64,000 nucleotides of DNA from Lithospermum erythrorhizon. Taxonomy: Eukaryota; Streptophyta; Magnoliopsida; Boraginales; Boraginaceae. The notes below the pieces were generated by a model, which was not told the DNA's origin, ran no database searches, and was given only the letters and a program-made list of their open reading frames with translations. Location: the NCBI GenBank assembly GCA_019722365.1, contig JADFUC010002446.1, positions 1-64,000 of the forward strand. The letters are read 5' to 3'. A program made the position numbers and the translations under genes. The first letter of the stretch is position 1. Every line of letters starts with the position of its first letter. Below are positions 13,901 through 24,867 of this stretch, piece after piece.

Positions 13901-15135
13901 ATCAATCTGCTTGGTTGCAGGGGTATCTTTGTCCAAAACAGCCAATGTCAAATCATTATAATAGCTATCAGGAACAGTGGACTTCTTCTTTGCAGCCCCA
14001 GAAAGCGAAAACCACACCTTTGGCCTCAAACTAGGAGGAATCCCTTTCCTAATAAGCCCCTTAAGAGTAATTGCATTAACCAAAACAGAAAACTTCAAAG
14101 AAGATTTCACCTTTGATGAAATTTCAGTTTGCAAATACCAATTAGCTCCTTTGGTACCTATCCACACGCGAAAATTAATTAAATCCCAACTTTACTAACT
14201 TTTGATAGTTAAGATTACAATAACATCTAACCCCTCCCCTCCTCTACAACGAGATTCAAAGCTTGACCTCAAGGATCACGAATATTAGCTCAACCGCTAG
14301 ACCATTCCATTATCTCAACTTTACACATTCTACAGTACATTTCATATAGGTGAAAAATAATTAATTAATTAAATCCTAACTTTACGAAATTTTGATAGTT
14401 AAGATTGCAATAACATCCAACCCCTCCCCTCCCCTACAACGAGATTCGAAGCTTGACCTCAAGATCACGGATGTTAGCTCAAAAGCTAGACCATTCAATT
14501 ATCCCAACTTTACACATTCTAAAGTACCTTCTATATAGGTGAAAATTAATTAATTAATTAAATCATAACTTTACTAACTTTTGATAGTTAAAGATTACAA
14601 TATAATCCAACGCCTCCTCTCCTCTCCCCTTACAACGAGATTTGAAGCTCTTCAACGAGATTGGAAGCTTTGCCTCAATAATAAGGGATGCTAGCTCAAC
14701 CGCTAAACCATTTGATTATCTCAACTTTATTTACACATTCTAAAGTACCTTGATATCGGTGAAAATTAATTAATTAATTAAATCCTAAACGAGACCACCA
14801 AAAAAATTTGCAAATTCTACAGTATCTTCTATATACGAGAAAATTAATTAATTAATTAAATCCTAACTTTACGAGCCCACAAAAAAAAAAAAGTTTGCAC
14901 ATTGAACAGTACCTTCCATTGACCACCAAACTCGACCCTGTTCCCTAACCTTCTCTCTAACCTCATTCAACACATTAACATCATCAACATTGCCTTCTAC
15001 AACAAACCCATAAATATCTTGAAATTTTACTATAATATTTGCCCTTCTTGCATGAATACTTGGCCTCAAAATGGGAATTTGGGAATTATATTCTGAGGGC
15101 CAATCTTTTCTGCTTTGTGTAGATGATGCATACAT
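10963..15135 (-). CDS. TBC-domain Rab GTPase-activating protein (8 exons)
   Basis: Exons in reading order on the minus strand: 15135-14913, 14157-13898, 12714-12598, 12239-12061, 11982-11889, 11739-11662, 11568-11467, 11097-10963; 395 aa. All junctions are GT-AG and keep phase; the exon 2 donor is GTGGGT after the CAT codon. The TBC domain begins near residue 113 (LRKGIPPSLRPKVW type text). It carries the arginine finger IDHDLPRTF (Arg165) and the glutamine finger VGYCQ (Gln200), followed by GCHVEQRVFKDLL, LVSTEWFLCLF, TTLRVWDVLFYEG and HLFDPDDLLT. These two residues supply the dual-finger mechanism that stimulates GTP hydrolysis by Rab proteins, so the protein should act in membrane traffic; its Rab partner is unknown. 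The length and text resemble the plant Gyp1-superfamily/PAM1-like group (from memory). The C-terminal 44 residues are basic and charged. The gene is convergent with the subtilase. Confidence 0.95.
12780..12900. repeat. Possible hAT-type fragment in TBC intron 2
   Basis: The words CAGGGGTGGAACTAAGG and CGCCCCCCTTAAA at 12779-12810 resemble the termini of plant hAT-type non-autonomous elements (CAGGGGCGGA-like). I found no clear partner terminus or target duplication, so this is only a fragment-level suggestion. Confidence 0.25.
13005..13800. repeat. ~80-bp minisatellite in TBC intron 2
   Basis: A unit of about 80 bp is repeated roughly eight to nine times with 10-25% differences. Each unit holds CAATTTCATTACAGATTCAA, then AACAACATAATCCAACATAT, then CTACACCAAAAATCAA and ACCTTTGAACC. 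Some units carry a side extension ending in AACATAAACACT-like text, at about 13150, 13510 and 13790. It lies inside the 1.18-kb intron between exons 2 and 3 (minus strand) of the TBC gene, stopping about 100 bp before the exon 2 donor. Confidence 0.8.
14168..14912 (-). repeat. Tandemly repeated tRNA-like SINE filling TBC intron 1
   Basis: Intron 1 consists of about five tandem units starting near 14168, 14353, 14541, 14761 and 14840, each opening with GAAAATTAATTAATTAATTA (variants). The first three units are 185-220 bp and the last two are 75-79-bp short forms. On the minus strand the long units contain TGGTCTAGCGGTTGAGC, which fits a pol III box A, followed about 35 bp later by GCTTCGAATCTC, which fits a box B. 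This is the head of a tRNA-derived SINE. The last unit runs into exon 1 and contains the true donor (GGTACTGT); earlier units carry the equivalent GGTACTTTAGAA, a decoy donor sequence. Confidence 0.75.
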
Positions 15136-15400
15136 TTCTTTGCTTTTCTCCTTACTTAAAATGGGATTTTTTCATTAAAATTGGGATTTTTTAATCAAAA
15201 TTTGGAGAAATTAATATAGAGGAGGCTAGAAAGAGAAGGGACAGAATAAAAAAAAAAGATTATTTCAAAGAGAGTTTATAATATAAAAAAAGAAAAAAAG
15301 GAGGAAATGTAGTAGTGTGTGGGCACGTCAAGAGAAAAGATAAATGTTTGAATCGTGGAATTGACACTTGAGGCTTTTGATCCTTATCAGAGTTGTGGGG
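15136..15400 (-). promoter_or_regulatory. Likely promoter and leader of TBC gene
   Basis: The region upstream of the TBC start codon is A/G-rich on the plus strand (pyrimidine-rich on the coding strand). It contains TTTATATTATAAAC on the minus strand at about 15272-15286, about 140 bp before the ATG, which could serve as a TATA element. No transcription start can be fixed from sequence alone. Confidence 0.35.
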
Positions 15401-15409
15401 GGCAACACC

Positions 15410-15960
15410 ATATAGAGGTGTTAACGACCGAGCTAAACAGAGCTGTATGACTCCGGAAGTCGAGGCTCATTTCCATTTCGGTAGGCTTCGGTTATATAGT
15501 TATTGTGTATATTTAAATAAAATTATAAAATTAATGTCCCAATTTTTTGATTACCAAGGTTTGTTATAATGATATTTTTGTTATAATTTAGTTAATGTCA
15601 GTCGTTATTGTGTCAATTAATGTTCATCTACATTATTTGTGTGCGTATGCTCCTTTAAAATTTGAAGCTATTAAATGAAGTGGTATTTCGGGCCTTTCGG
15701 TTCGGTGAGCCATCAGCGAGGCAGTGAGCACTGGGCTTTCGTTTGGTGGTAGAGGCCGAACGAAAAATCTCAGAACCGGGCTCATTTCGTTAAACTGTGT
15801 GGCATGTAAACAAGTCGAACGATACCGAGCTTCATCAGGGCTCGGTTCGGTTCGATTCGGTTCAAAATAAGGATTCGAAAGTTCGATTCAGTTCGAGGGA
15901 TTCACGAACCCAAAATTTGATGTGGATTCGAGGTTTGGTTCCCCGACGAAAATTCAATTT
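15410..15960. repeat. Dispersed non-coding repeat, copy 1
   Basis: A GC-rich stretch with repeated GGTTCG and GAGCC words flanks an AT-rich core (GTTTGTTATAATGATATTTTTG, TTATAATTTAGTTAATGTCA, then CTCCTTTAAAATTTGAA). The same order of words recurs at about 46395-46810, so this is a mobile or dispersed family rather than unique DNA. No coding frame, LTR or TIR was recognised. Confidence 0.5.
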
Positions 15961-17010
15961 TAAATGATAAAATATAGATTATTGAATTAGGTATACTGAC
16001 CCTTGCCATCTGTCTAATAAGGGATAAATATTTATTATGTCAATTTTCACTTATATTATCGATCGTATGGAGTGTGTGGGTGGAAGTGTTTCCAATTTCA
16101 TTCTATAGTCAGTAGAGGTAAAGTGGTCAAAATTTTGTGTCTTGAAGTGGAAACTTGGAATTAGTTTTACACCAAATATATAAGTTAGGATAATGAAATG
16201 AAATCGACGGAGAGAGTATATTGAACCCGGCGCCTCAAAATCAAATTTTTGAATCGAACTTCAGTTTTTCACATTACCTTTAGCCTAAGTCTATATCCGC
16301 ATGAAATACGTGAAATGACTATGTTTGAAGATGTATTAGTTTGAATCTAGAATGCCTCTTCTACGATGAGTTTGAGTTTTAGTTTTTTCCTGCTTTTGAA
16401 GGTAGCATGTACGTTCAAGGTTGATACTAATCTTTTCTTTTTCACTCTTCTTTATGTATGCATAACTCTTATGAGCTTTGACTCAAGCTTCTCTATGAAA
16501 TTTTCATCATCCCATTGTAGAATATGTATTTTGATTCTCATTGTTGTTGGGGCCATTTTAGAATCAAATAAATAATAATCGATTGACAAATAAACAATTA
16601 AGAATCAATGTCTAGTTAAAGCATATGAAAAATGGTTGAACAAATGAGTAAATACCTTATCTAAATTTTCTTGTTAAGTCATGCAACAATCAAATTATTT
16701 TAAGTACACGATACTTATTTCTTTGATTATAACTACTTCTTAAATATATTCCAAGAAATAAACCTTAGAACATATGTAACATATTGAGATCTAGGGAGAG
16801 ATCTAAGACTAAAGTTGAATACAAATGCTAACATATTGAGGTCATTCGAGTATAAATTATGAAAGTTATGGAAGCAATCATGATGGGCTCAATGTTGTGT
16901 GTGATTTGTGTTAATACTGTAATGATATTCATGTGTTTTTCATGGAAAAATTAAACATGGAAGAAGAAATCGAATTCTCAAATATTACGAATTAAAAAGA
17001 AAATGGCCCA
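15960..17010. other. Intergenic, no feature seen
   Basis: AT-rich DNA without a supportable gene. A 69-residue open frame at 16366 is hydrophobic low-complexity text that I do not take as a gene. Confidence 0.4.
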
Positions 17011-20000
17011 TAATTTTTTTTTTGATAATTAAGAAACCAACATCAAGAGAAATCATAGTATGTCATACGGCTTACATTGTTATCACTACTAAAATTGAAA
17101 TTACTAGAAGAACTACAAGTTTTTTAAAATTGAAGTGATAGTATATTATCAAAACATCCTACATAGTAGGATGCCACAAAATACTCTCAGTTATCTTTTT
17201 CAATCCTGAGATGGTGTTGCTCCAATCTTGAGTCGTTGTAATGACATTAAAAATTTTAGATCCCACCTCTGTGAAAAAACCATCGGTATACCAATAATAA
17301 TGGAGCTGGTTGGTTCATAGTTACTATCTCTGATGATCAGTAAATCGGTGAAAATGGCTTCACAAATTTGATCGAGAATGAAGAGTTAAAATTGTTTGTG
17401 TGGTTGTGAGAAGTTTGGTTGTTGGTGTTTTGGGTATTGTATTTTGGAGATGATAATTCATATCCCGTGAGAGTGGTAATGGATTTTTTTTTATGGAGAT
17501 AATCCAATTATCAGACACATTATTGGGTAGAGTTTTAATACCAATACAAAGATGGATTGAATGTTTATCATGATAATGATTAATGTGATTAATAAGGAGA
17601 GAATGCTATTTTTTAAAGAGGAGGATGCAATTGTTGAAAATGCTAGCTTTGGCATTAACAATTGAATTGGAGTTTTTGTGTATGGACAACAAGTGATCAT
17701 CCTATATTGTCGAATATTGGACACTACTAACCAATCCTTCGAGAAATTTTGAACCATCATTGGAATGACAATGATGTCGAAAGTGTTGTCTTTGAAAATG
17801 ATATCTTTCATGTGAATTCAAATACTCCACAAAATGCTTGAAATTTGAATAATGATTTATTTATTATGCAAGGAATTTTTTCAAGATTTTAAAAATAAAA
17901 AAATAGAAAAATCATAAATAGTATTAACAAGTGGGGACGGGTAACATAACAAATATTGATCCCAAATGGTAGAAACGAAAGGACAAATCAGAAAAAGGTG
18001 CGAGTTACTTTCCGTATCAGAAGCACAAAAGGGATAAATAGTGTCTAGCTGATGTTTAATTTTGGTGCTAGGTTATTTTTTGTTGATAATCTTTTTAAAA
18101 GTAATTTCCTAAGGAAAACATTTGACTTTCATTGGAAGTTTCCAAAGTTTAGGCCATAGACTTCGAGGTATAGAGGTAAGAGACTAGGGCGTGGCAATAT
18201 TAAGGTGTTTTCTAGTTTGAATTTTATCATAAATCTCATAGATTTTAATAACCTCTTTGAACCAAGTTTTCTTATCCTGACCTCCATTTAGTCTTATTTT
18301 GAGTATGTCCTTAGCCTTGATGTTGGGAGGAAAAATTTTCAAAAGATTGAGTATTCAACTTATAATATAGGGTAGGGAGGTTGGTAGGAAAAATTTCAAG
18401 AAGATTGGTGTTTCAAATATCAACCATGAATGCTAGGAATGTTCACAACCGTGTCTTCCTTGAATTATTGAAGACCAGCATGAAGGCTTTTTCAAACAAA
18501 TGATGCACCGATTTGGGTAGTAAAGTCAATAGGGAAGGAATTTGGTAATATTTAGGTTTGAGAATTTGGTTAGAAGGTAATTGAGGTTTGAGGAAAAGTC
18601 TGCAACCTTTTTTCGCAATGGGGGCAAGATTAAAATGGTGTAGGTGTTTAAAACCAAGTCCTAAATCTTAAGGTGAAGAAATGCCCAATTAATCCAATAA
18701 ATTTTTCCAGGATGGGCACCTCCCCAAAAGAAGTTGGCAAAGATTTTATCAATATCATGAATTGACCAAGGAGAAATTTATAACGACTCATTAGGTAAAC
18801 AAGGATAGTTTGAAGAATGGACTTTATGAGGGTGACATGGCTAGCAAAATTGAGACATTTACTTCTCCAATAAAGAATCTTCTTTTTTGTTTTATCAATA
18901 ATATTAGAGAAGATTTGCCTTCTATTACTAAAAATGTTCAGCGAAATACCAAGATAAGTCCTAAATTTGATGGATTCATCAAATTTCAAGCATGGAAAGT
19001 GTTTTATTTTTTAGTAGTTCATGGTGTATGAGGACTAAAGTAGATATAGGACTTTCTATAGTTAATGAGCTAGCCTGAATCAATACAATATTATTTTAAG
19101 GTTTTGTTAAAAGAATCCAAACTATTGTTATTTAAATGGAGAAAGAAAAAGATGTCATCAGCAAAAAGAGGTGGGATATAGGAGTGTTGGAAATATGAGA
19201 TATTATATCTCATAAATATGCATGTTGAACAATTGGATTGTAAAACCGCTTTATTTACTCATTTAAAAGTATAAGTTCAGATATATGTTCGATTGTTGGA
19301 CAATTGACATATTAGGATGCTTCGCGTTGAGATTAGGGTTGCATGATGGTTTACTTAAGATCCGCTTATAATCTATATATTAATATGATGTTGGGGTTAA
19401 CTCATGTAAGCTAACTGCTTATCAATCAGCTGCAGTCGCGACAACGAGATCAAACTATCTGATTATAACCGAGGTTAAAGTGCAGCACAATAGAAAACAT
19501 TGGGCGAAATTCAATTATGGAATTTCAACATGGCGCCCGACTTTGAGGAAGAGGGAAATTGAAATAGTTTCTACAGCATCCTTTGAGGGCCTAAATTTTA
19601 AGACTTGAAAACTCTATGTAAAGGCCACCTCTTAGAATGTTTTATTTGCTCATTCACTTTTGGTTTGAAAACCAAAGCAACCCCTTTTCTCCCTGCTTCC
19701 TTGGTCGGTAGAGTAGAGGAAGAACTTGGTTTTCTTCGAATTCTCTTTCTGAGTTTAATCTTTAATAGTTCTAGTAAAATCGGCGGAAGGGTTTGATCGT
19801 CGTTGGTGTGGACTATTCTTAAGTGACCTACCTTGGTTGTTGAGACCTCCTAATTTTTATTCATTATGACACAAGGTGTGAATACATGCAATCTCTTTAT
19901 TAATTCGCATTTTTTATAATCTCATAGAGTTCCTGGCATTCGGTTTAGATAATAGTTATTTTAATCCCTACAACCCAACAAGGAGGACGTTTTCGAGAAA

Positions 20001-20352
20001 TGGAAACTCGATTGAGAAGAAGAGATTCTTGAGCTTTAAGAAGAGATGAAGAAAGAGCTTCAGTACAAATAAAAAAGAGGATAGGTGAAAGAGGATCACA
20101 TTGTCTAAGGCCGCATGATGGTTTAAAAGTATTTGTAGTTCGCCATTAACCAAGATAGAGTATTGGACAGTAGAAATACATTCATAGATGAGGTTTAACC
20201 AATGATTAGGAAATCTAAGATTTTTTAGAATCACAATAAGAAAGTTCCATCTAATTCTGTCAAAAGCTCTACTCATATTAATTTTAATAGCAGCAAGTCC
20301 ATTTTTCTTACAGTTTGAGGTTCTCATATGGTATATAAGTTCTTGGACAATG
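17011..20352 (-). mobile_element. LINE (L1-type), downstream half, minus strand
   Basis: Broken frames on the minus strand read as a plant L1-type reverse transcriptase. Near 20330-20170 the text is AIKINMSRAFDRIRWNFL, then LIYECISTVQYSILVNGE. Around 19154-19165 is the catalytic FADD box (ISHLFFADDIFF). Around 18990-18800 comes YLGISLN, then KKKILYWRSKCLNFASHVTL, the thumb region. The far 3' part extends to about 17040, ending at a T10 run on the plus strand that would be the poly(A) tail. Many frameshifts and stops make it inactive. The copia insertion at 20353 separates it from its upstream half (36365-37560), and 19185-19980 is a second insertion. Confidence 0.85.
19185..19980. mobile_element. 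796-bp solo-LTR-like insertion in the LINE, TSD AGGAG
   Basis: The insertion begins TGTTGG and ends CCAACA, a perfect 6-bp inverted repeat, and is flanked on both sides by AGGAG (19180-19184 and 19981-19985). Removing it rejoins the LINE text just before the FADD box. Inside, around 19528-19560, AACATGGCGCCCGACTTTG resembles a retroelement LTR end followed by a primer-binding site. It could therefore be a solo LTR or a very short non-autonomous element whose second LTR is degraded. There is no coding capacity. Confidence 0.75.
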
Positions 20353-21312
20353 TGTTAGAAATCAATAGTCATTTATTATGCCCATTGCGACAATTGTTGT
20401 AACAATTCATTTACTAGTTTAGTTAATGTGAACGTTCAACCATAGTAATTATTATTCTTGAAATCGGGTTACCATGAATGTCTGAGGATATATCTTTAGA
20501 ATGCTAGATCATGCGTAACCATTCTGATAATATTAATGGTGCTTTTATATTATTATATGGCTATTTATTATCGGCGCAGAAGATTAAATACAGCATCTGA
20601 TGTCGTTGAGTTCACGTTTCATGTATGAGATAAAGTGCGAACTTGCTAAATTGGAGTTGATTGTAATCAACGAGATTCACAGTGGGATAATTACGTTCTT
20701 GTAGTAATGTAAATAAATTGGAAGAGTTTGAATTAATTGACTTTTAGATCAATTAATTAACTTGATGTCGAACTTGATAAGATTAATTACTTGAGTTGGT
20801 TGATTTTGTTGTTTGACTTGTTAAGCTCGTCAAATATTGAGTTGTTTATTTTAATTGACTTGATAAGGTAATTAAATAAAACTGGTTTTGTAATGAGCAG
20901 CTCGTTAGTTAACGAATTAGGTGTTGTATGAGCTCATATGAAGTTTGTAGCTTGTCTGACAAAAAGCACAAAAACCCCCAGCACTCCGTTTGATAGAATT
21001 TCGACTTCCCCTCGCCAATGGAGGCAATTTGGCTCCCCATGAGATAATCGAGGTTTTGATTTGTTACTCTTAAATCAATTGATATCGATTCTATGAGCTT
21101 CAAGTGTGAGATTGACCCATACATTTGTGGACTAACTAGAGACACTACAATTGAAGTGCTAGCATATTGGAATTTTTGTTGTTTATTCCGTTGCACTGTA
21201 AGTTCTGATTTATTATATATGCATTATATATATTGTAGTTCTGATTTTATGCAATTTAAATGATCATAATATGCTTTTTGTTTAAGTTTAAACAGTTTTG
21301 CATAGCAATTTC
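20353..21312 (+). repeat. 5' LTR of outer copia element
   Basis: It starts TGTTAGAAATCAATAG directly after LINE sequence and matches 35371 onward along its length: shared ATTGCGACAATTGTTG-type start, ATTATATGGCT block, TTGATTGTAATC and TAATTGACTT blocks, and the GTAAGTTCTGATTTATTATA tail. Indels and transitions are numerous, so the insertion is old. Confidence 0.8.
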
Positions 21313-21317
21313 CTTTA

Positions 21318-21332
21318 GTAGTATCAAGAGCT
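21318..21332 (+). other. Primer-binding site of outer copia element
   Basis: TAGTATCAAGAGCTTG just inside the left LTR matches the usual copia primer site TGGTATCAGAGC (complement of initiator tRNA-Met) with one substitution and one inserted base. Confidence 0.6.
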
Positions 21333-22605
21333 TGTTTAAGTTTGTATATTTTTAACTACATTAGATTTATGTTTCATGAAATGAAAAATTTTTAAAACTT
21401 ATTTTGATTGAAGATCTGAAAGTTTTAATGTTTTTTGAGGGACTTAAACTCCACAAAAAATTCTCATGCTTTTTCCTTACATTCTGTATGATACAAGAAC
21501 AATTGCTAAAAATTTGCATAATTTTCTAGATAGCTTAAGTATCCCAAAACAATTTCTATTTTTATGGAGTATTAATTGAATGATTAATTATTGAAAAATG
21601 TATTTTACGAAATTCTAGTTGGAATAGTTCAAGAAAATTGTGAGGAATGTCTGTACCAAATTTCAGGATTTTTGGATAAGTTTAAAGCCTTCAAATAGGT
21701 TTTACAAAGAATTGAATTAAAAACGAAAAAACTAAAAAATTAAGCAAAAATGGACGCGACCTTGCGGATGTTGGGGTTTTATATTCGAATCTAAACTAGT
21801 TCTAAACTAATCGGATGCGAATCTCAGATACTTCGGATTACAAGAACAATAAATAGAAAAATACTAGAGTGTAGCTTTCTTTTGGAATATTTGCAATAGC
21901 GTGAAGGATGAGCTCATAATACCCCAAAATAGAGCCATCTCCGAATAGTCCTGGCTTGACAAATTATCAAACTATTTAAATACGTTTTACTAGAGCAGCC
22001 CAAGTGAAACCGAAGCAAAATGAGGAAGAAAAAGCTATTCTCTACTGGGAGAGGGGCGGCTAATAGTGGAGAGCAAGGGGAGAACTTTTATTTCATGAAA
22101 TAAAAGTGATCATGAACAATTATTCACATGAACTTAGTCTCCTATTTATAGGAACAAAACCCTACAATTTAGCTTCTAAAATAATCCAATTAGAAGGTTC
22201 TAGAACCTTTCTATATTATCCCTAGAATTTAGGAGATTTATTAGTTAAGTGATAATATTTCTAGAATATTCCTATCATATCTCTATAATTTAGGAACATA
22301 AGAGAATATTCTAGAAACTTCTCACTTTTTTTTTTTTATCAGCATGCGTCCACATGTCTCGGGACTCGATTTTCGTCTCGATCATTTCGCCGTGTTTTCT
22401 TTATACGCGGGAAGTTTAATAAACTATTTATTATATAGTTCGGTTTCTTTGTTGTGTGTGACCTCTTTAGGACGGATCGACTAAACTGATATATTAGCAT
22501 TAACCGACTATTGAATTAATATATAGATTCTGGCGGACCACAGTAAGCCCCATCGTAACTCCCAATGTCGATGCCCAATTAAATCGCAAATATTGATTCC
22601 AGCCA

Positions 22606-22610
<5 letters not shown>

Positions 22611-22664
<54 letters not shown>
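22611..22664. repeat. (AT)27 microsatellite
   Basis: An uninterrupted AT dinucleotide run of about 54 bp. The length in the assembly is probably approximate. Confidence 0.95.
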
Positions 22665-22666
<2 letters not shown>

Positions 22667-24867
22667 AACTTATAGTTTTAAATGTATAAATCAATTGTAC
22701 AATCTAAATTGTTTAACGGACATTTTATGAGATCGATTATCTCGTATTTCAACGCTCTACGACTTGCCTTGGGCCGATTTATGATATAGTGTCAAGCGGT
22801 TTTATGATACCAATGATGATTAAATTCGTCGTGATTTCCAACGGTCGAGCTTTGGTAAGATGTGTGTCGCCAAACTCGCGCCCCTTGATTCTCTTGGTAA
22901 TGGGTAGGTTAATGTGATGTAAGTACAAAGCTAGCTGGTAGTGCATAATAACCTTTAACTACTAAGATGCAATCTCACAGAGATATACGGTTGTATGAAT
23001 CCCTCTTGTGCCAGTGCTTTCATTTATATGCTCAATATACTCGACTTATGCGTTATGATCCTCTTGTTACATAGAAAGTTTGACAGGTCAAATTACATTA
23101 CTCGATTGCCTATGAAATCTATCAGCTTGATGCAGAATGCTTCCATTCAACGTAAGCTCACGTGAGATGCTCGCTTAGGACACGTATATTTTATCTTCGA
23201 GTTCTCGCTCACGGTTATGGTCGATCTTCTGACTTGAAAGCAGTTTGGCCTTTCGAAAACCCATGTGATTGATTAGAGTACCTACTCACTTTTGATCAAG
23301 AAAATGATCAGCAATCAAGCACTATCATAATCATTTGGTGTTTGATTCCGTTCATTGAACACCTAACTAGGAGGCAACTTGATCTTGTTGTTTTCTTGGC
23401 TTGTTAGAGGTTTTCTTGTTTGGATCACTTATAAAAAGACCACTCCAGACAAACATTAGACTGCAGTGGAATCCAAATATTTTATTACTTATAGTAATGA
23501 AGTGTATATTTACATATATTAAATGAATTGTCGTTAGAGCGATTGATGTGAATTTGAATCTGGAAGCTAAAATTCAAAAGCATTGTCATCTGATGGTTTA
23601 TATGACATTTAGGCGAAGGGCTAGATCCATTAAATCTTGCACCACTTAAGCATCAGTAGAACATTACTTAGTGTGGTTGATTAAAATTTGAATTATCTAG
23701 TCGAAATGTTATTCTTTGTTCTCGGCCTTATGTATGTATGTCTTAACATTATTTGTTGAAAGAGTATCAGTATTAAGTACATTATAAGATCGATAATGAG
23801 ATCTCGAATCTACAGCTCTACTAGAATATCAATCTAAACAATCTTAAAGATCACTGCATTAGTATTATAACCCGATTTGCTTCTTATTATGACTTACGGG
23901 GATTCTGGCCCAGCCTCGTTTAAATTACTGTGGTCATTTTGTTTGTGTTACATTTGTTGGTTTAACAAGATGTTCACAACTCTGCCTCATTTCATCTTAG
24001 CCCAAGCGAGATTGTGATTGTCTGTTAGTTTGGTTAAGCCCGATGAATATAATCCATTTCATTGCTCTTTGTCCCTTTTATATAACTTTATGGCGTGGGT
24101 GGAGAAAGTTGTATACCATGAAGATTAACATAACCCAGGTATTCAGGTGGATGTCGGTTAAATATCTTATTAGTATAAGCATAGCTTCGACTTGTTGAGT
24201 TCAATTAACTGATCTCACAATGGAACCTTAGAAAGATCTGAGCCATCCGCTTGATCCTTAGAAGGGAAGCATCATAATCTAATTTTTGTATTGTTCTTGA
24301 CTTTACAATGATTAATGTGACTTCGCATCTTTAATTAGGTATGTTAAGTAGCTCCAGCGACTTCTTGTCTACACAGTTTCTTTTGATGGAATTCAAACTA
24401 TTTGAATTTGTTCATTGAATTCATGTATATTTCAACCATTATAGATCGGATGATCTAATACGTTTATGATTAATAAGAATTTCTCGGTACAAGAATCAAC
24501 TAACTTGGATAAGTTTGTTTATCGTCAATCACTGTAAACATGGACATTTCTATTTAATTAATCATCATGTATATAATTATTAGCTATTTATTCCTTGATA
24601 AGCGGTCTTGGAGTAAAATATGTTAATATTCAACTCACATATTTGGAATATTAAATCTATCGCTAGATCACAAGCATCATCATTGTTGTTCGTAGTTATA
24701 TCCTTTTATTAGGATTACGTCGTAGTAACAACAAGTTCGGGTTCGAATGTATAATTTGTCCAAGCTGGTGGCTTGGGTGAAAGTTTAATAAGATTCTTGA
24801 ACTCGACTATTGTGGAACAGTTCGTATCACGTCTTATGTGACTTCTTTGATGTTGATTGGTTGATCG

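Noticed and set aside
19605..19796. 63-residue plus-strand frame
   Set aside because: Inside the AGGAG-flanked LTR-like insertion; no known domain.
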